Assembly (NCBI GenBank): GCA_030602965.1
Contig: JAUVYS010000087.1
Location: 1-5,729, forward strand
Length of the DNA stretch: 5,729 nucleotides
Direction of reading: 5' to 3'
DNA from: Candidatus Bathyarchaeota archaeon
GTDB taxonomy: Archaea > Thermoproteota > Bathyarchaeia > RBG-16-48-13 > JAGMEO01
A program made the translations under genes and the position numbers. This document shows, piece after piece, positions 1-5,184 of the stretch (positions are counted from its first letter, which is position 1; every line of letters starts with the position of its first letter). The notes under the pieces are model-generated. The model worked only from the letters and a program-made list of their open reading frames with translations. It was not told the DNA's origin and did no database searches.

Positions 1-745
1 AGATTGGGCAAATTCAAGCAATGGCAGGAAAGGCGTCAGTAGAATACGTGCAGAAAGCCATTGAGCTAGCGTTGGACAATGAGATTGACGCGATTGTAAC
101 TGCACCAATAAACAAGGAGGCTATGAATAGAGCTGGATTAATTATTCCGGACACACTGAGATACTGGCGGAATTGACAAACACCAAAAACTACGCGATGA
201 TGCTAATAGCAGGATTATTGAGGGTAATTCACGTTACCACTCATGTCTCTTTAAGAAAAGCATGTGATTTAATCAAAAAAGATAGAGTGCTGAAAACCAT
301 AAAACTAGCTCACAATGCATTGCTTGATCTTGGCTTTGAGAATCCGAGGATCGTTGTTGCTGGTCTCAACCCACATGCAGGAGAGGGCGGACTTTTTGGA
401 AGAGAAGAAATAGAAGAGATTTTACCAGCAATAAACTCTGCAAAGAAAATGGGAATAAATGTGGATGGACCATATCCGCCAGACACAATCTTTCTTAGAA
501 CCAGTAAGGGAGAGTTCGATGTTGCTGTAGCTATGTATCATGACCAAGGTCACATAGCTGCGAAGATGGTGGGTTTCTCAACAGGAGTCAACTACACAGT
601 AGGTTTGCCTATAATACGAACATCTGTTGACCATGGAACCGCTTACGATATTGCAAGATCAAGATCCGACTCAGCCGACCCGAGAAGTTTAATCGAAGCG
701 AAAAAACTAGCAACGAAATTAGCCAACCAATCAGCCAAGCCATAA
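1..745 (+). pseudogene. pdxA: PdxA-family (PdxA2-like) NAD-dependent dehydrogenase, 5'-partial and frameshifted
   Basis: PdxA-family enzymes oxidise a phosphorylated hydroxy acid and decarboxylate it. The vitamin B6 form uses 4-phosphohydroxy-threonine; PdxA2 forms use 4-phospho-D-threonate or -erythronate. Two frames together give about 246 residues of a family usually near 330, so the N-terminal quarter lies off the left edge. Bases 3-149 encode the VTAPINKEAM block. The frame then hits TGA at 174-176, while the frame from 152 continues with HTEILAELTNTKN, TTH (metal His at 242-244), NPHAGEGGLFGREE, MYHDQGH (metal His at 539-541), GLPIIRTSVDHGTAYDIA and ADPRSLIEA, ending at 745. The family's PGHTE motif lies across the break and is restored by adding one G at about 150. 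The residues after MYHDQG are HIxxK, as I recall for PdxA2, not LPxLK as in E. coli PdxA. A TTG at 173 is just an internal Leu codon. A CAAGAT tandem duplication (654-665) adds two residues. It could be an assembly error in a working gene. Family assignment is very sure, substrate is not. Confidence 0.9.
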
Positions 746-760
746 ACCAAGATTAAAAAG

Positions 761-768
761 TATAAAAA
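761..768 (+). promoter_or_regulatory. Possible archaeal TATA box after the pdxA remnant
   Basis: TATAAAAA follows an A-rich stretch (GATTAAAAAG, 751-760) that could serve as a BRE-like element. The expected start of transcription, about 25 bases on, is near 785-792. No convincing gene begins there. The short frame from ATG 773 (18 codons, charged, ending at 829) would start upstream of that point. It may be a chance A-rich match, or a leftover promoter of a lost gene. Confidence 0.3.
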
Positions 769-930
769 AACAATGGCAATATTAGAGGAAGACAACATCA
801 AAATTGAAGTAAAAATACTCAATGAATAACTGATTTAACTCGCACACATGAATAATGCATTATAGTTGGAAGTAGGGTGAAGCACAAGTCTAAAGATATG
901 TTTTCATGCCCTTTCTAGGCTGAGATCGTA

Positions 931-1134
931 GTGCGAAAGGCTAGGGGTCTGTTACCATTTCCTGTCTATTCGATCGATCACCTTATACTATTCTTAAGGG
1001 ATTTTGCGGTTCCTCAATTAGACAAGGGTATAGCGATAATGATCGAGAATTACTATGTGTCTCAAAAATCGAAATTACTAATGGGCTTTGATAAAGAAGT
1101 GAAGAATTTGAAGAATGTTTTAGCTGGCTATTAA
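931..1134 (+). CDS. Doubtful 67-residue ORF, unknown
   Basis: I do not recognise this protein. From GTG at 931 it gives 67 residues: a basic start (RKARG), a hydrophobic stretch around residues 10-35 and a lysine-rich helical end (residues about 45-63). There is no clear Shine-Dalgarno site. The same frame is open upstream only to a TAG at 916-918, which itself follows an ATG at 898 by six codons, so a longer ancestral ORF broken by TAG is possible. It lies between the decayed dehydrogenase and the HAD gene, a region that otherwise looks non-coding. It could be a remnant of a larger gene or a chance frame. Confidence 0.25.
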   Translation: MRKARGLLPFPVYSIDHLILFLRDFAVPQLDKGIAIMIENYYVSQKSKLLMGFDKEVKNLKNVLAGY

Positions 1135-1148
1135 TTTATGTAAAAAAA

Positions 1149-1194
1149 GTTTAGGAAAAAGTGAAATAGTTCAAGTAATCTAAATTTCCTAAAC
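1149..1194. repeat. Perfect 10-bp inverted repeat before the HAD gene (possible operator)
   Basis: GTTTAGGAAA (1149-1158) and its exact reverse complement TTTCCTAAAC (1185-1194) flank a 26-base spacer. The right arm ends 15 bases before the ATG at 1210. A weak TATA-like CTAAATTT (1180-1187) sits where a TATA box would be needed for a leaderless transcript of the HAD gene, so a dimeric regulator bound here would cover the promoter. A hairpin with a large loop is the alternative. The repeat is seen directly; the operator role is inferred. Confidence 0.5.
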
Positions 1195-1209
1195 CGTCTA
1201 ATAAGAAGG

Positions 1210-1869
1210 ATGAAATTGACTGTAAGTTGTATAATGTTTGATCTTGATGGAGTGCTAATAAACTCCGTGGACGCTTGGTTCAAGTCGATTCGCGACGTCC
1301 TAAAAAGCTTCATGTTCAAACCGCCATCTGACAAAGAGCTTCACTCGCTTCTAGGGATGGAAATATCTGATATCATTGACCGGTTTGTGCCAAATAAGAT
1401 CGAAAAACGCGAGGAGAAAGTACGTACAATCTTTTTATCCGTACAAAAACGTATGGAAACTCTTGTTTCATCACATTACATCAAGGAACATGAAGGAGTA
1501 AAGGAGCTTCTCTGGAATCTGAAGCAAGATGAAAAGAAGATAGGCTTAGTAACGAGTGCAAACAGAATTTTCGCTGAAAAAGCGCTTAAACATTTCAACA
1601 TAGAAAGATTCTTCGATGCAATAGTCACAAAGGACGATGTGAAGAATAAGAAACCTCACCCAGAACCCGTGCTCAAAGCAGTTGAGCTATTGGGATGTAA
1701 ACCAGAAAACTGCTTCTTCGTAGGAGACGCAGAAACTGATATAATCGCTGGCAAAACCGCAAGTGTCACAACTGTCCTCTATAACAGCAGTGGAAAAAAT
1801 GTAGCAAAGATGAAAACACAACCAGACAACGTAATAACCAAGCTAAATGAGATTCTAACCCTAATCTAA
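1210..1869 (+). CDS. HAD-superfamily phosphatase (phosphoglycolate-phosphatase-like)
   Basis: This is a 219-residue haloacid dehalogenase hydrolase with all four motifs. Motif I is FDLDGVL (nucleophile Asp11, acid/base Asp13), motif II is GLVTSA (Thr115 or Ser116), motif III is Lys148 in KNKKPHPEP, and motif IV is FFVGDAETD (Asp173, Asp177). Residues about 18-95 form the alpha-helical cap of subfamily I, like the Gph, PpaX and beta-phosphoglucomutase branch. Length is normal for these cytosolic Mg-dependent enzymes. The substrate cannot be read from the motifs; a small phosphorylated metabolite is likely. The ATG at 1210 is the best start: it comes just before the first beta strand, and a GAAGG abuts it too closely to be a normal ribosome site, so a leaderless message is plausible. 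A perfect inverted repeat lies just upstream. Family assignment is sure, specificity is unknown. Confidence 0.95.
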   Translation: MKLTVSCIMFDLDGVLINSVDAWFKSIRDVLKSFMFKPPSDKELHSLLGMEISDIIDRFVPNKIEKREEKVRTIFLSVQKRMETLVSSHYIKEHEGVKELLWNLKQDEKKIGLVTSANRIFAEKALKHFNIERFFDAIVTKDDVKNKKPHPEPVLKAVELLGCKPENCFFVGDAETDIIAGKTASVTTVLYNSSGKNVAKMKTQPDNVITKLNEILTLI

Positions 1870-1903
1870 GCGTATAATCCAGTGTCAATTCAAGCTTAAG
1901 TAT

Positions 1904-1986
1904 TGGTAGTCGGGGGGATACCACTCACTCAGACAGAATTTATACCACTTTTTTTAGAAATATGAAAGAAAAATGGTAGTCGGGGG
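1904..1986. repeat. 13-bp direct repeat, 70-bp period
   Basis: TGGTAGTCGGGGG occurs at 1904-1916 and again at 1974-1986, exactly 70 bases apart. The copies stand out as G-rich islands in A/T-rich DNA. Each is followed within about 20 bases by a CACTCA sequence. The first copy can also pair TGGTA with TACCA at 1919-1923. Function unknown: possible protein-binding sites, or remnants of a duplicated element. Confidence 0.8.
1949..1955 (+). terminator. Oligo-T run after the HAD gene
   Basis: Seven consecutive T residues lie 80 bases after the HAD stop codon, with no GC-rich stem. This is typical of archaeal intrinsic termination. A T8 run at 2069-2076 could be a backup. Confidence 0.5.
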
Positions 1987-2081
1987 TAGCTTAAAACACT
2001 CATTCGCACTTTCATTCTTTTTATGTTAAATTTGTGTTTAAGTTATTAAGCATAAGCTTGATTATTTATTTTTTTTAAACA

Positions 2082-2194
2082 TTTTGTTTTTAAAAAACAA
2101 AAATTTCGGTTTACTGCAATAAACCGATTTGATATTTTGATACTTTAAGAAATTTTTAAAATTTTTAAAAAAATTCGAAAAATTTTTTTTCGAA
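2082..2194. repeat. Cluster of AT-rich palindromes (possible bidirectional terminator)
   Basis: Three perfect palindromes lie within about 115 bases. TTTTGTTTTT / AAAAACAAAA (2082-2102) has a single central base. TCGGTTTA / TAAACCGA (2106-2127) has a 6-base loop and is followed by TTT. TTCGAAAAA / TTTTTCGAA (2174-2194) has a 3-base loop. Between them are A/T blocks with no coding signal. The cluster sits between converging genes, so RNA from either strand would end in hairpins and T runs. An AT-rich unwinding or protein-binding site is the alternative. Confidence 0.5.
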
Positions 2195-2323
2195 AAAAGG
2201 AGAGTCTTCAAAAGGCTCCACAAATAATCGCGATCGATCGGGTCAAAGAACGTTCGGTTGATCCGAATCACTGAACCGCTTAGGCTCTCATGAATAGCGC
2301 AAGGATTTTGGAACAGTGTGATC

Positions 2324-2512
2324 TTAGGACTTAGAGTGTTCGTATCCCCAGATGACAAACCCCAACCCTGTTAGGATAAAGATTATGAATGCTAAGTATG
2401 CGGGTAACGGGGCGTCCGTGAGATTCCGAGACATACATCCCCAGAGTCCCAATACAGAGAAACCTGAAACAATCAATAACACGCCCAGAGTCTTCTTTGA
2501 CAATGTGACCAT
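2324..2512 (-). CDS. Small two-helix membrane protein
   Basis: The 62-residue protein has two predicted membrane helices, about residues 9-26 (LGVLLIVSGFSVLGLWGC) and 38-56 (PAYLAFIIFILTGLGFVIW), joined by a short polar loop (MSRNLTDAP). A single Cys sits at the end of helix 1. I do not recognise a family. The start is well supported: ATG at 2512 is preceded by AGGAGG (minus strand, 2525-2520) with a 7-base spacer, and a TATA-like box lies further upstream. It is transcribed divergently from the small membrane protein at 2644. The same leader AGGAGGATAAAGA precedes the gene at 3584. Confidence 0.7.
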   Translation of the reverse strand: MVTLSKKTLGVLLIVSGFSVLGLWGCMSRNLTDAPLPAYLAFIIFILTGLGFVIWGYEHSKS

Positions 2513-2529
2513 TCTTTATCCTCCTCGGC
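2513..2529 (-). promoter_or_regulatory. Strong ribosome-binding leader of the 2512 gene
   Basis: On the minus strand, AGGAGGATAAAGA runs straight into ATG. It contains a full six-base Shine-Dalgarno core with 7-base spacing. This fixes the start at 2512 over competing frames in the same region. Confidence 0.75.
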
Positions 2530-2551
2530 ATTAATATTTCAATTAACGTTC

Positions 2552-2559
2552 ATTTATAA
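2552..2559 (-). promoter_or_regulatory. TATA-like box for the 2512 gene
   Basis: On the minus strand this reads TTATAAAT, preceded by an A-rich stretch (TTCAAAAA). Transcription would start about 25 bases on, near 2527-2532, leaving a short leader that still contains the AGGAGG site. Confidence 0.5.
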
Positions 2560-2597
2560 TTTTTGAATCTAAATGTGCTTAAGAGTTAACAGAACCT

Positions 2598-2616
2598 TTT
2601 ATAAATTCTTTATAAA
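2598..2616 (+). promoter_or_regulatory. Tandem TATA boxes for the 2644 gene
   Basis: TTTATAAA occurs twice, at 2598-2605 and 2609-2616, 11 bases apart (about one helical turn). The second predicts a transcription start near 2636-2642, giving a leaderless or nearly leaderless message for ATG 2644. The first predicts a start about 11 bases earlier. Confidence 0.6.
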
Positions 2617-2643
2617 GCTTATATTTTTAAATGTGTGGGAAAA

Positions 2644-2904
2644 ATGGCTTCAAAAATCCTAAGAGATTCAATTATTCGACTTATTGTTGTTATTTTATTT
2701 TTTGGTGTGGCTTTTTACATCAATTCCAATGGCAACACAATGGTTACTGTTAGTACTTTCCTTGGGGTTATGGGTTTTCAGACACTGGTTTTTATGTTTA
2801 TTTTTAATCAAATAAAGGATGAAATAAAAAACTTATCAGATACACTACAAAAAACATTGGATAAATTATCCAGAGAACTATCGCAGTCAAAAAAGAACCA
2901 GTAA
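2644..2904 (+). CDS. Small two-helix membrane protein with C-terminal coiled coil
   Basis: From ATG 2644 this is an 86-residue protein. Two hydrophobic helices cover about residues 10-28 (RLIVVILFFGVAFYI) and 35-54 (TVSTFLGVMGFQTLVFMFIF). They are followed by a charged heptad-like tail, about 57-83 (IKDEIKNLSDTLQKTLDKL), that should form a cytosolic coiled coil for oligomerisation or partner binding. A GTG at 2635 would add three residues, but ATG 2644 fits better with the TATA box at 2609-2616. No family is recognised. It stands alone on the plus strand, divergent from the 2512 gene. A real protein is likely; its function is unknown. Confidence 0.7.
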   Translation: MASKILRDSIIRLIVVILFFGVAFYINSNGNTMVTVSTFLGVMGFQTLVFMFIFNQIKDEIKNLSDTLQKTLDKLSRELSQSKKNQ

Positions 2905-3052
2905 TTTTGCACACGCAAGCCAAAAAACACAGCGAAATACACAGATTAATCTTTAAGCGTAAAACAAATTTCATCTATATATGTCAATTAAATTTTAACT
3001 TCTTTTGCGATCGTACGCACGATATTTATTAAGTATAGGTATGGAAGCTCTG

Positions 3053-3332
3053 TTAACTTCTAATGGGATAAAAAGAAGTGTTAACCATCGTGGGATGGAG
3101 AAGATTATGAAAATATTGACTATACACTGAAAAATATTTGTAAAAATATTTGTATATTGAATATACAACTCCTGCAACTACGATAATAAACAATATTAAT
3201 CCAAAAATATTAACTAATGAAATGTATGGATTAGAACTAAAGGCTTCCCAAGAACTTACATAATATGTTATAGCTCCAAATAAAATAAATACCGAATATG
3301 TTTTGAGATTTTTCGATTTTTTACAATATCAT
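3053..3332 (-). pseudogene. Broken small membrane-protein gene lacking an in-frame start
   Basis: Reading the minus strand from 3328 to a TAA at 3053-3055 gives 91 open codons that look like a real membrane protein. There is a basic start (KKSKNLK), helix 1 at about residues 11-24 (YSVFILFGAITYYV), a short loop (SSWEAFSSNPY), helix 2 at about 36-57, then an aromatic tail with alternating YKYF. No ATG, GTG or TTG lies before helix 1, and a TGA at 3329-3331 closes the frame upstream. An ATG at 3332 is one base out of frame and reaches TAA after three codons. Removing one base between 3323 and 3329 would join that ATG to the frame. It follows the 3584 gene by 57 bases in the same direction. A non-canonical start or a sequencing error are alternatives. 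Confidence 0.5.
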
Positions 3333-3389
3333 TGATTCTAGGGGGAATAGGAAAAAGTAGTGTTTATCTCCCCGCAGGACTCTTTTTTA

Positions 3390-3584
3390 CTACACTCCAA
3401 ATAATATTTTAGCCACAACGCCAGCTAAAGCAGTTGCGACGATTGCTAAGATGGCCATAATCCATTTCTGGTTGGTTTTCAAGGTGTTCACTGTAAGTAT
3501 GAGATCGTTCACTGTAATCATGAGAGTGCTTAGTTTAACATCTAACGTCTTAATGCTGGGGTTCTTCTTCTTTTTCTCAGGCAA
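3390..3584 (-). CDS. Coiled coil plus single C-terminal membrane helix protein (XhlA-like layout)
   Basis: The 64-residue protein has a basic N-terminus (PEKKKKNPS), then a heptad-like helix at about residues 12-39 with regular Leu/Ile/Val spacing (LSTLMITVNDLILTVNTL), then one membrane helix at about 42-62 (IMAILAIVATALAGVVAKIL). This tail-anchored layout resembles small XhlA/holin-associated and other oligomeric membrane proteins, but I see no diagnostic motif. The start is TTG at 3584, supported by AGGAGG on the minus strand (3600-3595) with a 10-base spacer and no nearby ATG. It may be co-transcribed with the decayed membrane ORF downstream. The layout (helix order reversed) mirrors that of the protein at 2644. 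Confidence 0.65.
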   Translation of the reverse strand: MPEKKKKNPSIKTLDVKLSTLMITVNDLILTVNTLKTNQKWIMAILAIVATALAGVVAKILFGV

Positions 3585-3600
3585 GAATCTTTATCCTCCT
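3585..3600 (-). promoter_or_regulatory. Strong ribosome-binding site fixing a TTG start
   Basis: On the minus strand AGGAGGATAAAGATTC precedes TTG 3584. The first 13 bases are identical to the leader of the gene at 2512, which supports translation from this rare start codon. Confidence 0.7.
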
Positions 3601-3802
3601 TCTCGTTTTTCGATAATCGCATTTTTTAACTGAACTCGACCAGTAGTGGATCTTGAGTTAAGTTCATTGTGATCGTATTATACAAATTATATAGCTAATA
3701 GGCAGATTTCTGTTTATATATAAATCGGTCGATCCTTCTCGTACCCATCTTTCGTTCAGTAGGTCTTCTGAAACCTAACTGTGAAGATTAGATCACGACT
3801 GC
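3601..3802. other. 202-base intergenic region with TATA-like boxes
   Basis: No gene is seen. For the minus-strand gene at 3584, candidate TATA elements are TTATATATAAA (about 3712-3722) and ATATAATTTGTATAATAC (about 3678-3695, minus strand). The inverted hexamers TGAACT (3631-3636) and AGTTCA (3661-3666) lie between these and the ribosome site. A 13-codon minus-strand frame starts at ATG 3668. Neither is strong enough to call separately. Confidence 0.5.
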
Positions 3803-3997
3803 TCAATCTAACGTTGTCTTCCTCAATAGCCTCTTGGCTATAGGATGATCAATCTGATGGAGAATCAAGATCCATAATTCCTTACCCTTCTCATTTATAT
3901 TCTGCCACTGCTCAGAAACCTGCTGAAGCGTCTTCTCACTAACTTTAATGATTTTTTTTGCTTCTACATCGTGGCCTAGAAGGTCCTTCTCACGCAT
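3803..3997 (-). CDS. Small charged protein, unknown; possibly 5'-truncated
   Basis: From ATG 3997 this gives 64 residues, rich in Lys, Glu and Gln, probably helical in the middle (SEKTLQQVSEQWQNINEKGKEL), ending HPIAKRLLRKTTLD. No family is recognised and no Shine-Dalgarno site is seen. The frame stays open upstream to a TAA at 4118-4120. Those extra residues (HIEAQPQVFKVHVK and beyond) look protein-like but contain no ATG, GTG or TTG start, and they overlap the start of the divergent PH-domain gene. This suggests an older, longer gene cut at its 5' end. It is either a short real gene or a remnant. Confidence 0.35.
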   Translation of the reverse strand: MREKDLLGHDVEAKKIIKVSEKTLQQVSEQWQNINEKGKELWILILHQIDHPIAKRLLRKTTLD

Positions 3998-4067
3998 CTT
4001 TACATGTACTTTGAAAACTTGTGGCTGGGCCTCAATGTGTTCTTTGTTGTTGGTAAAAGTATTGAGG

Positions 4068-4577
4068 ATGGTCTGGGGGTTGCCTGAAGGAGAAGAAATT
4101 AAACTACAATATGTCTGTTATAGAGAGGTTATAGGCACAGATTGGGCAGGTAACCCAAGGAAAAGCTCTCATAAAGGGCTTTTAGTTTTCACAAATGATA
4201 ATTTAATATTCATGCAGCAAGAAGGTGCGTGGAGTTCAAGTTATAGTCAAGCTTTAAGGATTCCTCTTGAATATGTTTCAGGCATTACTTCTGGAGGGTT
4301 TTTAGTAAAACATGTTGTTATTACAACAAGTCTTGAAGGCGCAACTAGAAACGAATTCTATAATTTTAAGCGTGTACTAGATCAATCGATGACTATTGAA
4401 GAAGTTAGACAGGAGATTGAACAATTAATTAAAAAAGTCAGAGTGGAAAAGAAACATTTAGCTCAGGAAGCACTAGCTAAAGGAACCATTCCTCAAATGA
4501 TATTCTGTAAATATTGTGGAGTAAGAAACAAATCTGATTCTTCGTTTTGCGCCAATTGCAAAGCAACACTAACCTGA
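4068..4577 (+). CDS. PH/GRAM-like domain protein with C-terminal zinc ribbon
   Basis: From ATG 4068 this is a 169-residue protein. Residues about 8-100 are beta-rich and resemble bacterial/archaeal PH- or GRAM-like folds (HKGLLVFTNDNLIFMQQEGAWSS, then IPLEYVSGITSGG, the usual strand-then-turn pattern). A helical linker follows (about 107-140, EEVRQEIEQLIKKVRVEKK). The protein ends in a zinc ribbon with C147xxC150 and C161xxC164 (FCKYCGVRNKSDSSFCANC). A soluble protein docking on a membrane or on partners through the PH fold is plausible; the ligand is unknown. The open frame begins at 3948, but residues before 4068 look non-native and overlap the opposite-strand gene. ATG 4035 is the alternative start (180 residues). 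No good ribosome site is seen, so the start is uncertain while the domain calls are firm. Confidence 0.75.
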   Translation: MVWGLPEGEEIKLQYVCYREVIGTDWAGNPRKSSHKGLLVFTNDNLIFMQQEGAWSSSYSQALRIPLEYVSGITSGGFLVKHVVITTSLEGATRNEFYNFKRVLDQSMTIEEVRQEIEQLIKKVRVEKKHLAQEALAKGTIPQMIFCKYCGVRNKSDSSFCANCKATLT

Positions 4578-4601
4578 ATTGATACTAGACAAACCAGATG
4601 T

Positions 4602-4609
4602 AAAAAAAA
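4602..4609 (-). terminator. Oligo-T terminator of the channel/zinc-ribbon unit
   Basis: On the minus strand this is a run of eight T residues, 21 bases after the stop codon at 4631, with no GC-rich stem. It fits archaeal oligo-T termination, in the short gap between two converging genes. Confidence 0.6.
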
Positions 4610-4630
4610 TTGTCCTGCTTAAAGCACACG

Positions 4631-5161
4631 CTAATCCTTCAATCTCTTCATCGTTTTTTCGCGGCTTCCTGTCTTTACTTCGCTTAAAAGCCTAACAAGA
4701 TTATCGTCGAACGATGTGACAGGAACGGCTACAAACAACTCGTCGTTAGGCTCAACAACACCTTTCTCCGCGTACGCTTTCTTCCATTCCTTGTAAAGAT
4801 TTTTAAGGTCGAGTAAACTCCACTTCCAAGCCCCATGCCTACATAAAACACCAAGCTTGGTCTTACCAAACGTAGCGTACTCTCTAACCCACAAATCCCA
4901 AATCTCATCTACTCTATTTTTCTTCTCCTCTACTTTCTCTCTCTTTTCTTCTTCACGCGGTGGTATAAGACCTGGTATAACTAGACCTGGATCTTGGTCC
5001 CAAACAACATACCAGTCCTTGTCGCAGTGGGGGCAATGCATCTTTATACTAAACTTGCCGGGTTCCTCCTGACAATAGTATGGAACAATATTTCCCGCAA
5101 CTGGCCATTCCTTTGTCTCGTTTCTCCCTCCACAGAACGGACAGGAAACAATTTTACCCAT
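4631..5161 (-). CDS. Zinc-ribbon protein with coiled linker, unknown function
   Basis: The 176-residue soluble protein opens with a zinc-finger module, C7xxC10 (CPFCGGRN) and C43xxC46 (CPHC), separated by a beta-like stretch (with an extra Cys30). This is the classical two-knuckle ribbon seen in nucleic-acid or protein-binding domains. Residues 69-85 are extremely charged (REEEKREKVEEKKNR). They lead to a Trp-rich helical region (about 86-130: EIWDLWVREY, GAWKWSLLDLKNLYKEWKKAY) and a C-terminal domain of about 45 residues. I do not know a family for the whole chain. The start is ATG 5161, with a weak GGGG five bases upstream. It begins 23 bases after the channel-like gene ends, on the same strand, so the two are probably co-transcribed and may act together. 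Confidence 0.75.
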   Translation of the reverse strand: MGKIVSCPFCGGRNETKEWPVAGNIVPYYCQEEPGKFSIKMHCPHCDKDWYVVWDQDPGLVIPGLIPPREEEKREKVEEKKNRVDEIWDLWVREYATFGKTKLGVLCRHGAWKWSLLDLKNLYKEWKKAYAEKGVVEPNDELFVAVPVTSFDDNLVRLLSEVKTGSREKTMKRLKD

Positions 5162-5184
5162 ATTATCCCCATGGTTAAGGGTCG

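Larger units (their letters stand above)
1870..2323. other. 454-base convergent intergenic region
   Basis: This lies between the HAD gene (plus) and a minus-strand small membrane protein. Its left part has a 13-bp direct repeat and a T7 run (1949-1955). The middle (about 2060-2200) is almost pure A/T with several palindromes. The right part (2200-2323) is more GC-rich, with a short hairpin TTCGG-TTGAT-CCGAA (2253-2267) and GATCGATCG near 2231. A minus-strand frame runs through it from TTG 2358 to 2062, but it overlaps a better gene and turns into Lys/Phe/Asn-rich low complexity, so I do not call it. Confidence 0.7.

Noticed and set aside
773..829. 18-codon frame (ATG 773 to TAA)
   Set aside because: It is too short, lies upstream of the start expected from the TATA box at 761, and has no ribosome site. 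At most it is the stump of a lost gene.
931..1134. Resemblance of the last 40 residues to the N-terminal Rx domain of plant NLR proteins
   Set aside because: The likeness is short and made of common Leu/Lys/Glu helix residues. Nothing else here is plant-like, and one short helix cannot support it.
2062..2358. Minus-strand 98-codon frame
   Set aside because: It starts at a TTG inside the better-supported 2324-2512 gene, has no ribosome site, and its second half is Lys/Phe/Asn low complexity produced by the A/T palindromes.
2331..2534. Frames overlapping the 2324-2512 gene (minus 2331-2531 and plus 2352-2534)
   Set aside because: Only the 2324-2512 frame has clean membrane helices and a correctly spaced AGGAGG. 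The other two are shadows.
3000..3020. Possible small hairpin ATCGT-ACGC-ACGAT in the convergent gap
   Set aside because: A five-base stem without a T run is expected by chance.
2995..3177. Minus-strand 60-codon frame
   Set aside because: It overlaps the decayed 3053-3328 frame out of phase. Its helix-like look comes from the same A/T-rich bases, and its end runs into intergenic DNA.
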